Shown here: positions 7,928-15,327 of the stretch, piece after piece
Layout of the letters: each line of letters opens with the position of its first letter
How positions within the stretch are numbered: position 1 is the first letter of the stretch
Assembly: GCA_934646865.1 (NCBI GenBank)
Contig: CAKUEU010000023.1
Location: forward strand, 1 to 26,538
Direction: 5' to 3'
Source: an uncultured Collinsella sp.
GTDB taxonomy: Bacteria; Actinomycetota; Coriobacteriia; Coriobacteriales; Coriobacteriaceae
DNA length: 26,538 nucleotides
Notes under the pieces: model-generated
Told to the model about the DNA's origin: nothing
Database searches by the model: none
The model's input: the letters and a program-made list of their open reading frames with translations, nothing else
Program-made: the position numbers and the translations under genes

Positions 7928-9289
7928 ATGTCTCAGGAGAACAAGCAATTCAAGGTCTGCATCGTCGGCGGCGGCTCGCGCTACACCCCCGGCATCCTCA
8001 AGATGCTCGTTGCCGAGAAGGATCGCTTCCCGATGAGCCAGGTCATCCTGTATGACAACGAGTACGATCGCCAGCACCGTATCGCCGGTTACGGCAAGGT
8101 CCTGTTCCAGGAGTACTACCCCGAGTGTGAGATCATCGACACCACCGATCCCGAGGAAGCCTTCACCGACATCGACTTCGCCTTTATGCAGATTCGCGCC
8201 GGCCGTATGAAGATGCGCGAGTCCGACGAGAAGATTGCCCTCAAGCACGGCTGCATCGGTCAGGAGACCTGCGGCGCCGGCGGCTTCGCGTACGGCATGC
8301 GCTCGATCCCCGCGGTCTGCGACATCATCAAGGACATTCGCAAGTACTCGCCCGAGGCCTGGATTCTCAACTACTCCAACCCCGCAGCAATCGTCGCCGA
8401 GGCCACCAAGCGCGTCTTTAAGGGCGACTATCGCATCATCAACATCTGCGACATGCCGGTAGGCATCATGGGTATGTACGCCCAGGCGCTCGGCCTGCCC
8501 TCCAATCGACTCGAGGCTCGCTACTTTGGCCTTAACCACTTCGGTTGGTTTACGGCAGTGCTCGACAAGGAGACCGGCGAGGACTACCTGCCCAAGCTCA
8601 AGAAAATGTTCTCGGAGCCGCTTCCGCAGGAGGCCGAGCACACAGGTCATGAGCTTGATGCCAGCTGGTTCGAGACCTTCCGCTTCATGCACAAGATGGT
8701 TGCCGAGTGTGGCCCCGAGTTTATGCCCAACACCTACCTGCAGTACTACCTGTATCCGCAGCACATGCTGTCCGTCGAGAATCCCGACTACACCCGTGCC
8801 AACGAGGTCATGGACGGCCATGAGAAGACCACCTTCGAGATGGTCGACGAGGTCATTGCCACCGGTAAGATCAAGGGCACCAAGTACGAGATGAAGGATG
8901 AGGACTTCCTCGACGGTCACGCCACCTACATCATCGACCTTGCCTACGCCATCTCGCACAACACCCACGACATGTTCCTGTGCATGACCGAAAACACGGG
9001 CATCATCTCTAACATGACCGAGGGCGCCATGGTCGAGGTTCCGTGCCGCGTGGGCTCCCAGGGTGTCGAGGCCCTCAACGTGGGCGAGATTCCCACGTTC
9101 CAGAAGGGTCTGCTCGAGAACCAGTTTGCCTACGAGAAGCTCACGGTCGACGCCAACCTCGAGGGCAGCTACCGCAAGGCTTGGAACGCCCTTACGCTCA
9201 ACCGCTGCGTCAACGACACTGACAAGGCCAAGGAGCTGCTGGACGACTACATCGAGGCCAACAAGGGTTACTGGCCCGAGCTTAAGTAA
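7928..9289 (+). CDS. glvA: GH4 6-phospho-alpha-glucosidase (maltose-6'-phosphate glucosidase type)
   Basis: The 453-residue protein closely follows Bacillus GlvA. It has the NAD-binding loop GGGSRYTPG (14-22), the motif QETCGAGGFAYGMRS (112-126), the metal ligands in NICDMPVG (C174) and NHFGW (H204), and TYLQYYL followed by NPDYTRANEVM. GH4 enzymes use NAD and Mn2+ to cleave the 6-phosphorylated disaccharide by an oxidation-elimination route, giving glucose and glucose 6-phosphate. This matches the upstream PTS transporter, which would deliver that substrate. AAAGGAG lies eight bases before the ATG. The D-[IV]-C-D-M-P-type loop favours alpha- over beta-glucosidase members, but substrate range is inferred. 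Confidence 0.92.
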   Translation: MSQENKQFKVCIVGGGSRYTPGILKMLVAEKDRFPMSQVILYDNEYDRQHRIAGYGKVLFQEYYPECEIIDTTDPEEAFTDIDFAFMQIRAGRMKMRESDEKIALKHGCIGQETCGAGGFAYGMRSIPAVCDIIKDIRKYSPEAWILNYSNPAAIVAEATKRVFKGDYRIINICDMPVGIMGMYAQALGLPSNRLEARYFGLNHFGWFTAVLDKETGEDYLPKLKKMFSEPLPQEAEHTGHELDASWFETFRFMHKMVAECGPEFMPNTYLQYYLYPQHMLSVENPDYTRANEVMDGHEKTTFEMVDEVIATGKIKGTKYEMKDEDFLDGHATYIIDLAYAISHNTHDMFLCMTENTGIISNMTEGAMVEVPCRVGSQGVEALNVGEIPTFQKGLLENQFAYEKLTVDANLEGSYRKAWNALTLNRCVNDTDKAKELLDDYIEANKGYWPELK

Positions 9290-9308
9290 TTCATCGCTTT
9301 GCGCGAGG

Positions 9309-9340
9309 AGGGGAGGGGCACAAGTCTCTCCCCTTTGTTC
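9309..9340 (+). terminator. Terminator after the GH4 gene
   Basis: AGGGGAG (9309-9315) pairs with CTCCCCT (9328-9334), followed by a T-rich tail. It lies 20 bases after the GH4 stop and just before the ribosome site of the next small gene, so read-through into that gene may be limited. Confidence 0.6.
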
Positions 9341-9360
9341 TATCTGGAAAGGAAGCTGAT

Positions 9361-9639
9361 ATGAGTCTGGTCCAATCGATGAAGGCGCGCACGGCTCCCG
9401 TGGCCGTTGAGTTTAGCGAGCTGACGCTTGCACACAAGCTCGTTTGCGTGGGCGAGCTTGCCGTTGGCTACGTTCTGCCCATCGCGGGCATCATCGCGTT
9501 TTTCGTGCTTCGCTGGAGGGCGAACCGTGGTTTGAATCCAACGGGCGCGGTTTATCGCTTCTTTCCCATGGCAGGCGTCGTCGCGGCTTTGGTTTGGTAT
9601 GTTGTTGAGTGCATCATGGCGGGCGGCGTTGTGCTCTAG
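9361..9639 (+). CDS. Small two-helix membrane protein, unknown function
   Basis: A 92-residue protein with two predicted membrane helices (about 33-52 and 70-91) joined by a basic loop RWRANRGLNPTG. The ribosome site GGAAAGGA lies eight bases before the ATG. I do not recognise a family. It follows the alpha-glucoside operon but behind a hairpin, and its stop codon overlaps the stop of the convergent RpiR gene within a shared CTAG. Confidence 0.7.
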   Translation: MSLVQSMKARTAPVAVEFSELTLAHKLVCVGELAVGYVLPIAGIIAFFVLRWRANRGLNPTGAVYRFFPMAGVVAALVWYVVECIMAGGVVL

Positions 9640-10292
9640 GAGTTGTTTCGTGCTGCCTCGATTGCATGTTCTAAAACCATGAGCGCGCCAGCTGTAAAAT
9701 AGTTTGGCCGGTAGGCGTCGAGTGTCGATTTATTGTTCTCGATGGTTACGGCATACGTGGCGAGTCGCGCGACCGGGGAGTGCGGGTTGGCGCAGATTGT
9801 GATGAGCTTAAAGCCGTGTTTGATGAGATTGCCGCATATCTCCTGAAGTGCTATGCCGCTTTCGTTGATGATAAACGCGAGTCCGCCTTCGCCTCGCTGC
9901 TCTAGTAGCTCAACAATGGCTGGCGTATAGGAGGTTGCGATGATGCCGATGCCGGCGAGACGGCTGATAAGGTACTCGCGGCAGATTTCCGCATCGCCGA
10001 TGGCTTGGACGACGGCGATTTTGTCGCGGTTGTCCACGATGAGCCGGGCGAGGCGCTCGTAATCGACCGTTTCTTGCTCTGCGCGCTTCTTAGCCTCCTT
10101 GGAATAGAAGGAGCTCAGCTGGGCTATGCAGTCGGACCAGTCTCGATAGCCAAGGCTTTTTGCAAAGCGGTACACCGTGGCGCGCGACACGCCGGTTTCG
10201 TTTGCGAGCGACTGCGGGGTTACCGTGTCTCCGGCCTTAAGGCGCTCTCGCAAGACGCGATAGAGATCGTTTTTGGTCGATTGGTTGCTCAT
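9636..10292 (-). CDS. RpiR-type transcriptional regulator (second of a coupled pair)
   Basis: The 218-residue protein has an N-terminal RpiR helix-turn-helix (about 26-50: TPQSLANETGVSRATVYRFAKSLGY) and a C-terminal region resembling a reduced SIS sugar-phosphate-binding fold. RpiR regulators respond to phosphorylated sugars. It is shorter than typical RpiR proteins (about 280), and the SIS part is divergent. Its ATG overlaps the stop of the upstream regulator by four bases (ATGA), so the two are probably translated together. Convergent position next to the alpha-glucoside operon makes control of that operon likely, but this is inference. Confidence 0.82.
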   Translation of the reverse strand: MSNQSTKNDLYRVLRERLKAGDTVTPQSLANETGVSRATVYRFAKSLGYRDWSDCIAQLSSFYSKEAKKRAEQETVDYERLARLIVDNRDKIAVVQAIGDAEICREYLISRLAGIGIIATSYTPAIVELLEQRGEGGLAFIINESGIALQEICGNLIKHGFKLITICANPHSPVARLATYAVTIENNKSTLDAYRPNYFTAGALMVLEHAIEAARNNS

Positions 10293-11002
10293 TGCTTCTC
10301 CAATCGGTTGATCTGTTCGGAGTATTTGGCGAGGGCGGATTCAAAGAGAATGAGAACTTTTGCCGAGAAATAGTCTCGCAAGGCGTTCGCTTCCGGCGCG
10401 ATGCGTATGGGAATGACGTTGTCCGGCAGGCTTTGAGGCAGCTCCGTATCGGTAAAAAGAACAATTTGGTAGCCATGTTTGTGCGAGAGCGAGGAGTATT
10501 TCTGCTCGTATGAGGGCAGCGGCCCGTCGCTGTCGGATGGCATCTGGTGCGCAAAAGTTATATACATACCTGGGTTTAGCCTTCTGGTCTCAAAGGCCGC
10601 AAAGTCATAGGTAACGGGCGCAAACATCTCGAATAGCTGCAGCTTACGGCTTATATATGACCCGAGTGAGCGCATGTCCGCACCGCCCATGGCGCTAACG
10701 AGGTTCTTACAATGTTGGCAGGAGATAAACAGGTTCGCCAGCTGGGCTGCGGCATTGTCGAACGCGTCGATGGTAATGTGTTCGGGAAAGACGACGTTGC
10801 GACGGTCGGCCGCGCTAATACGGTAAGAGCTCACATAATCCTGGAAGCCGCTAAAGCCAAGCTTCTTTACGGCTTTTACCACCGTACTTTTGGCAACGCT
10901 GCATTCGCGAGCGATTGACTGAAGCGAGACCTCGTCTTGAATCGAGTTATGTGCAACAAGGGCATCGATGATCGCCAACTCGGTAGGTGTTAGCTTTGAC
11001 AT
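10289..11002 (-). CDS. RpiR-type transcriptional regulator (first of a coupled pair)
   Basis: The 237-residue protein begins with a RpiR-like helix-turn-helix (about 25-52, IARECSVAKSTVVKAVKKLGFSGFQDY) followed by a weakly conserved SIS-like part. The start is well supported by AAGGAGG eight bases before the ATG and a promoter at 11032-11059. Together with the overlapping downstream paralogue it may form a heteromeric or two-signal sugar-phosphate sensor. The two C-terminal halves are quite different, so they probably do not bind the same ligand. Confidence 0.82.
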   Translation of the reverse strand: MSKLTPTELAIIDALVAHNSIQDEVSLQSIARECSVAKSTVVKAVKKLGFSGFQDYVSSYRISAADRRNVVFPEHITIDAFDNAAAQLANLFISCQHCKNLVSAMGGADMRSLGSYISRKLQLFEMFAPVTYDFAAFETRRLNPGMYITFAHQMPSDSDGPLPSYEQKYSSLSHKHGYQIVLFTDTELPQSLPDNVIPIRIAPEANALRDYFSAKVLILFESALAKYSEQINRLEKQ

Positions 11003-11031
11003 GGGCTGTTCCTCCTTGCGGTCTCGTTCAG

Positions 11032-11059
11032 ATTATGACCAAGCAAGAGCGTCGGTCAA
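11032..11059 (-). promoter_or_regulatory. Promoter of the RpiR pair
   Basis: On the minus strand TTGACC (11059-11054) and CATAAT (11037-11032) are separated by 16 bases. Transcription would begin near 11025, about 23 bases before the ATG at 11002. Confidence 0.6.
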
Positions 11060-11113
11060 GCTCCGGGGGCGTGCGGCCTGCAGTTTGAGCGAGGCACGAA
11101 GGCGGCGGCCAGA

Positions 11114-11234
11114 TGAGCGTGGAAATCCGGACACACGAACGTGGAAAAACGGACGCTTTTCGAATGAGCGTGGAAAATCGGACGGAATCAGCCTCAAAAC
11201 GCTCAAAAACCGTCCAAAAATCCACGCTCATCCA
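11114..11234 (+). repeat. Structured repeat element, copy 4
   Basis: Units begin at 11114, 11136 and 11165 (spacing 22, 29), and the inverted partner at 11211-11230 pairs with the last unit. The element belongs to the same subfamily as copy 3. It lies between the RpiR promoter and the PilZ gene. Confidence 0.85.
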
Positions 11235-11248
11235 TCACCCATGCATCT

Positions 11249-11480
11249 TTCGTCTCTCACTCATCTCTAAGACGAGAGATAAAGAGAAAGACGAGAGATA
11301 ATCACGAGAGATAACGGTGCCAAAAGGTGACAGGGAAATCGAGTCATTATTCCAATATACACGCATTTACCTGCACGAATGTGAATTGATTGATCCGATA
11401 ACGGCCAATTCATCACTCAGCTTTCGCTCATCACTAAGACGAGAGATAAGTGAGAGACGAGAGATAACTGAGAGATAAAT
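11249..11480. repeat. Duplicated ACGAGAGATA-rich segments
   Basis: ACGAGAGATA occurs at 11272, 11291, 11304, 11439 and 11457, with a related TGAGAGATA at 11469. Two roughly 60-bp direct segments (11246-11313 and 11420-11477) both run from CTTTCG through TAAGACGAGAGATAA and flank about 105 unrelated bases. CTCTCACTCATCTC (near 11253-11266) is also inverted relative to 11443-11457. No coding capacity is seen. Confidence 0.7.
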
Positions 11481-11566
11481 AGACGATCATCCTCTTGGGG
11501 TGGCGCGTTGTTATCAGGTTGAGGCTGTGTGCAGATCGGCTGCGGCTTCGCATTTCGCGCCCCCAC

Positions 11567-11595
11567 GTCGAAACCTGCAGCAAAGCAGGTACAAT
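11567..11595 (+). promoter_or_regulatory. Possible promoter of the PilZ operon
   Basis: TACAAT (11590-11595) is a good -10 box about 60 bases before the PilZ ATG. The -35 position (GTCGAA, 11567-11572) is weak. CCTGC (11574-11578) and GCAGG (11585-11589) form a small inverted repeat within the spacer that a regulator might use. Confidence 0.35.
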
Positions 11596-11653
11596 AGCCC
11601 AATGTGCATCGCGCACGACGATGATATCGGCGCCCGCGACTGGGGGAGACAAC

Positions 11654-12319
11654 ATGGCAGAGCAACAGATAACGCCGGGGACTAAGCTTCAGGTGGCGTT
11701 CGACGTGCCCATGGGCCAAAAAACCGACTTCAACATGCTCGCCACGTACAAAGAGAACCTGGACGAGGCCTACTTCCTCATGAGCGCGCCCATGCTCGCC
11801 GGCAAGCCGCTCCTCATGGACGAAAACCAAAAGCTGCTGCTGCAATACAAGGTGGGCGAGGAGACGTTCGTGCTCGCCGGCTACCCTGAGTCGGTCGAGA
11901 AAAAAGGCATCCGCACCTACTGGAAAATGCGCAAAGTCACCGAGCAGCGCACCTTTATCAAGCGCCGCGATGAGCGCTTTAAGGTTGCCATGCGCCTGAC
12001 CTACCAGCGCGACAACGCGGCCGTCCCCGAGCCCGAGGACGCCATGACCATCGACGTCTCGGCCGGCGGTCTGGCCATCTACCTCAACGATTACCCCGAC
12101 GTGGGCGAGGCCCTGGCCGTGCAAATGCCCTCGATTCGCCTGCAGGGCGAGCGCCACGAGCTGCCCGAGCAGCTGGGCATCGTATGCTGGGTGCGCCGCG
12201 CGCCCAAGGGCAGCCTGTACCGCAACGTCTGCGGCCTGCAGTTCCGTTACGCCGACGACATGGAGCGCGAGCTCGTCAAAGAATACGTCGGCTACATCCG
12301 CGCCAAGTATAAGCTCTGA
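11654..12319 (+). CDS. PilZ-domain protein (YcgR-like arrangement)
   Basis: The 221-residue protein has an N-terminal beta-rich part (1-100) and a PilZ domain (about 100-215) with the c-di-GMP-binding motifs RRDER (R104, R108) and DVSAGG (134-139). PilZ domains bind cyclic di-GMP and pass the signal to a partner by contact. Both binding motifs are intact, so binding is likely. GGGGGAG precedes the ATG; longer in-frame starts upstream have no ribosome site. Only five bases separate its stop from the next gene, which encodes a membrane protein with a large cytoplasmic N-terminus, so the pair is almost certainly co-expressed. Confidence 0.9.
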   Translation: MAEQQITPGTKLQVAFDVPMGQKTDFNMLATYKENLDEAYFLMSAPMLAGKPLLMDENQKLLLQYKVGEETFVLAGYPESVEKKGIRTYWKMRKVTEQRTFIKRRDERFKVAMRLTYQRDNAAVPEPEDAMTIDVSAGGLAIYLNDYPDVGEALAVQMPSIRLQGERHELPEQLGIVCWVRRAPKGSLYRNVCGLQFRYADDMERELVKEYVGYIRAKYKL

Positions 12320-12324
12320 TCGCC

Positions 12325-13368
12325 ATGGCACTGTTCAAGCGCAACGACAACAAAGATAAAGCTGCCGAGGATTTGGCCGAGGACCAGCCCCGTGAGCCCA
12401 AGTCCAAACGCAAGCCCAAGCGCGAAAAGCGCGGCGTGGTGCGTATCGAGGAGCTGGAGCAGGCGCTGGCCGACCAGGACCTCGACGACATCGATCCCGA
12501 CGCCGTCGTCTCCATGTACATGCCCAAGCGTCGCATGGAGCGCATCGGCTCGGCGCTGCTGCGCATGGACAAGCTGCAAAAGGCCCTTGTGGTGCTGGCG
12601 CTTGCCTTTGGCGTGTTGTTTGCCTTGTCGTTTATGCAGGAAAACATGGGTAACTTCACCATCAACCTTAACCGCCTGGAGCTGTTCCGCCGCGGTGTGG
12701 CCATTGCCGACAACGGTGACTTTAAAAACGCCACCGCGCGTCTGGCGGCCGATGCCGTGGACAACGGCACCAATATCGCTGCCGACGATCTGCCCGACGA
12801 CCTGGACGATATCGACGGCAGCCACAACGGCAAGAACTACGTGGCGTACACCTTCTATATCCGCAACGCCGGCAAGACCGACCTGGGCTACAGTGCCAAG
12901 CTCAAGGTGATCAGCGCCAGCAAGGGCGTGGACCAGGCGGCACGCGTGCGCGTGTATCGCAACGGCGAACCCACGACATACGCGGCTGCCGCGGCCGATG
13001 GCAACCCCGAGCCCAATACCGAGCCGTTTGCGTCCAACGACGTGGTCACCACCATTAGCCACGCGAACTTCCGCGTGGGCGACGTGGACAAGTACACCGT
13101 GGTCATTTGGCTGGACGGCGACGACCCGGAGTGCGTGGACAAGATCATCGGCGGCGCGGTGGAGTTCGGCTTCGATTTCGATTCGTCCGAGACCGACGAC
13201 ACGAGCCTGTTCATTAAGTTTGTGCAGGACATTGCCGATACCCTCACCGGCAACGACCCCATTAGCGCGAGCGGCAACGAGGCGCCCGATTACTACAAAG
13301 AGCATGAGGTGACGTGGAACAATCGCCGCAATCAGAAGAACTCGCCCGCGGGGGACGAGGGCAAGTAG
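12325..13368 (+). CDS. Membrane-anchored protein with fibre-family ectodomain signature
   Basis: A 347-residue protein with a basic and acidic cytoplasmic N-terminus (1-83, Lys/Arg-rich at 25-40), one membrane helix (about 84-104) and an external domain. The ectodomain contains YVAYTFYIRNAGK (172-184) and the motif VVIWLDGDDPECVDKI (259-274), matching the [WY].EG.D..[CS] motif near the C-termini of the secreted proteins at 14306 and 20487-23954. Unlike those, it lacks the ATFAWF-type signal end, so it probably stays anchored. It is coupled to the PilZ gene and could carry c-di-GMP information across the membrane or act as an anchor for the secreted subunits. Function is inferred; the motif match is direct. 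Confidence 0.75.
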   Translation: MALFKRNDNKDKAAEDLAEDQPREPKSKRKPKREKRGVVRIEELEQALADQDLDDIDPDAVVSMYMPKRRMERIGSALLRMDKLQKALVVLALAFGVLFALSFMQENMGNFTINLNRLELFRRGVAIADNGDFKNATARLAADAVDNGTNIAADDLPDDLDDIDGSHNGKNYVAYTFYIRNAGKTDLGYSAKLKVISASKGVDQAARVRVYRNGEPTTYAAAAADGNPEPNTEPFASNDVVTTISHANFRVGDVDKYTVVIWLDGDDPECVDKIIGGAVEFGFDFDSSETDDTSLFIKFVQDIADTLTGNDPISASGNEAPDYYKEHEVTWNNRRNQKNSPAGDEGK

Positions 13369-13378
13369 AGCGAACAAT

Positions 13379-13414
13379 CGCCGGGTCGGGATCGATTTCC
13401 CGCCCGGCGCTTTT
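13379..13414. terminator. Terminator between convergent genes
   Basis: CGCCGGG (13379-13385) pairs with CCCGGCG (13403-13409), with an inner CGGGA/TCCCG extension, followed by TTTT. It ends the PilZ operon and lies directly before the stop codon of the convergent gene. Confidence 0.8.
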
Positions 13415-13415
13415 G

Positions 13416-13925
13416 CTATGCCGAGGTTTTGTTGCTGGAGGCGGTGGCGGCTGAGGTGCCGCTCAGCAGGAACAACCGCAGGGCGAGCTTGATCGCGTAG
13501 CCAGGTTTGACCTCGGATGCGTTGCCCATGCGCTCGGCCAGATCACCGCAGTAGGCGTAAATATCGCGGATGAGGTCCGCGCCGGAGAGCGTGAACATGT
13601 AGCCGGCGTCCGAAAGCGCGTTGGGAGCTATGGGCAACCCGGCCGTGCGGCAAAAGCTGGCAAGGTCGGGGGCCATGACAGACTCGTAATCGATGGACTG
13701 CCCGCCGTCCTGCGCGGCCTGCTCCTGCGCACGGGCGTGCGACAGTGCCGCTGCCAGTACAAAACTGGGTGTGGGTGCATTGACGTCGTCGGTAGTGGCG
13801 ACGAGCTTGCCGGCAGCCTGCGTGACCAACCAAGCGACTTCGCGTTGGCAGCGGACGGCCTTGCGCGTCACCGGTTTGATGGAGCCGGACGAAACACTTC
13901 CCTTGGGTTGATTTGCGGTAGCCAT
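13416..13925 (-). CDS. Hypothetical protein
   Basis: A 169-residue, mostly soluble alpha-helical protein of no family that I recognise. It has a Ser/Lys-rich N-terminus, a central helical segment rich in Ala/Gln, and a C-terminal stretch around GYAIKLALRLFLLSG. I chose ATG 13925 because GGGAGG lies five bases before it; the ATG 27 bases upstream has no such site. A TATACT box at about 13982-13987 on this strand could be its -10. It is transcribed away from the secreted protein gene at 14306, and whether it regulates it is unknown. Confidence 0.65.
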   Translation of the reverse strand: MATANQPKGSVSSGSIKPVTRKAVRCQREVAWLVTQAAGKLVATTDDVNAPTPSFVLAAALSHARAQEQAAQDGGQSIDYESVMAPDLASFCRTAGLPIAPNALSDAGYMFTLSGADLIRDIYAYCGDLAERMGNASEVKPGYAIKLALRLFLLSGTSAATASSNKTSA

Positions 13926-14305
13926 AGGGGCCTCCCAATAAACAGCCAGCATATGCAGGCAACATTTACACGTGCTACATTCAGTATACCGAGTGGGGGA
14001 GAGTCGAGAGGCTTGTACTCGGAGGTGCCTCCGGCGCGTCCTTTGAGCTATTGCTTAAGACGGACTTATCGACTGCCCGACGGCGCGCGGCAATATCGCT
14101 CGAACAGAGTCACATAACCCGAGGTAATCGTGCAAATTCGCCGGTTTGTAAGCTGCCGAAAACTCATAAGGAAATCGTAAGAATTATGGTATTCTCATTT
14201 CCATATTTTGAGGATGGTGTAATAGCATCCAGCACGAAAGCGCGGGTTCCCCTTCCGGGCTTCTCGGGGTCATCTGGGACGAATGGGGAAAAGAAAGGGG
14301 TCCGC
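13926..14305. other. Divergent intergenic region with long leader of the 14306 gene
   Basis: The 380 bases hold no gene that I can support. An AT-rich stretch (14165-14225) is a likely promoter area for the rightward gene. A GC-rich segment with TTCCCC and GGGGTC (about 14248-14272) can fold as a weak hairpin shortly before the ribosome site, but it matches no riboswitch that I know. Confidence 0.4.
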
Positions 14306-15154
14306 ATGGATACCAAGGCATTAAAAAAGCAGATGGTCGCCGCCATCGCCATGGTGCTCGTGGCAGCAGTAGCCCTCGGCTCCGCCACCTTCGCATGGTT
14401 CGTGAGCAACAATGCTGTAACTGCAACTGGCGTTGACGTGACCACAACTTCGTCTGTTCCGAATCTTTATATTACGAGTGTCGGTCAGACCACTGATACG
14501 ATGACCGCCGTCGCGTCGAATCCGGATAAGATCTATCCTGTTTCTACTCCTGATGCAGAGCACTTCTTTGAGACTCTGCACTGGACGACGGGAAACGGTC
14601 ACGCTGTTGCCGATAAGTATCAAAACGCGCTTGCCCACGAGGTCGGTAAGACCAATTATGCTGATTACACTTTCAAGCTCGGCGTTAGCAACGGCAAGAT
14701 GGACGTTTATTTCGATTCTTCCACCGCTGCAACTACTCTTCAGGCATCTGCTGCCATGGGCACTGCGGGCCGCTTTGCTGTTAAGGTTGGTGACGGCAAT
14801 TGGCTGATGTTTAAGGTCCCGGGTACGGCTACCGCCAATGGATATTATACGGACAAAGGCGCTGCTGCCGACAACGTGTACTGGGTAAAGGACGCCACAA
14901 CTGGCATTGAGCCTGCAACTTACTTGAATTTCGCAGATTACGCTGGCGAGGTTAACGATAAGGGTCAGGCAGTTGCCGGCACTAATAAACTGGCGACCAT
15001 TGAGAGCGGTACCGATAAGGAAGTAATTGTGACCGTTCGCGTTTGGTATGAGGGCTGCGATAAGGACTGTGTGTCTGAAAATGCCGGCTCTGGCATCGAG
15101 AATGCAATTAAGGGCAACCTTGGATTTGTCGGAGTGCAATCGAGCTCGAACTAG
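14306..15154 (+). CDS. Secreted fibre-family protein with SipW-type signal, stand-alone copy
   Basis: A 282-residue protein with a short basic start, a hydrophobic segment (10-28) ending in ATFAWF (27-32), the pattern of SipW-processed TasA/CalY-like proteins. Further family marks are IYPVSTPDAEHFF (77-88) and VRVWYEGCDKDC (244-255). The remainder is rich in Thr, Ala and Gly, as expected for a beta-rich extracellular protein. AAAGGGG lies before the ATG at 14306; the frame is open to 14051 but without a start that fits. It has its own terminator at 15182. Codon choice is visibly less GC-rich than in the four paralogues at 20487-23954, which could mean high expression or a different origin. 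The only signal peptidase in the window that fits is encoded 9 kb away. Confidence 0.82.
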   Translation: MDTKALKKQMVAAIAMVLVAAVALGSATFAWFVSNNAVTATGVDVTTTSSVPNLYITSVGQTTDTMTAVASNPDKIYPVSTPDAEHFFETLHWTTGNGHAVADKYQNALAHEVGKTNYADYTFKLGVSNGKMDVYFDSSTAATTLQASAAMGTAGRFAVKVGDGNWLMFKVPGTATANGYYTDKGAAADNVYWVKDATTGIEPATYLNFADYAGEVNDKGQAVAGTNKLATIESGTDKEVIVTVRVWYEGCDKDCVSENAGSGIENAIKGNLGFVGVQSSSN

Positions 15155-15181
15155 TAGAACTCAAACAAATCATTGCGGTAG

Positions 15182-15213
15182 TGGAGAGACTCAACTCGGG
15201 TCTCTCCATTTTT
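15182..15213 (+). terminator. Terminator after the stand-alone secreted protein gene
   Basis: GGAGAGAC (15183-15190) pairs perfectly with GTCTCTCC (15200-15207) around a nine-base loop, followed by ATTTTT. Confidence 0.88.
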
Positions 15214-15327
15214 ATGTAGGGCCGGCATTTGCCTTGCGGCTGCGCCTGCATTCTCTTAAAGCGACTCGACCCTCCATTTGCATTAATCGGCGATAATGTG
15301 AGGAACTGTTCTTCCTGGAGGTTCCTT

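Noticed and set aside
7898..8968. 356-residue frame opposite the GH4 gene
   Set aside because: The GH4 protein is an end-to-end family match, so this is a shadow.
14225..14300. c-di-GMP riboswitch before the 14306 gene
   Set aside because: The c-di-GMP link made this attractive, but the leader has none of the conserved GEMM core segments and only a weak hairpin.
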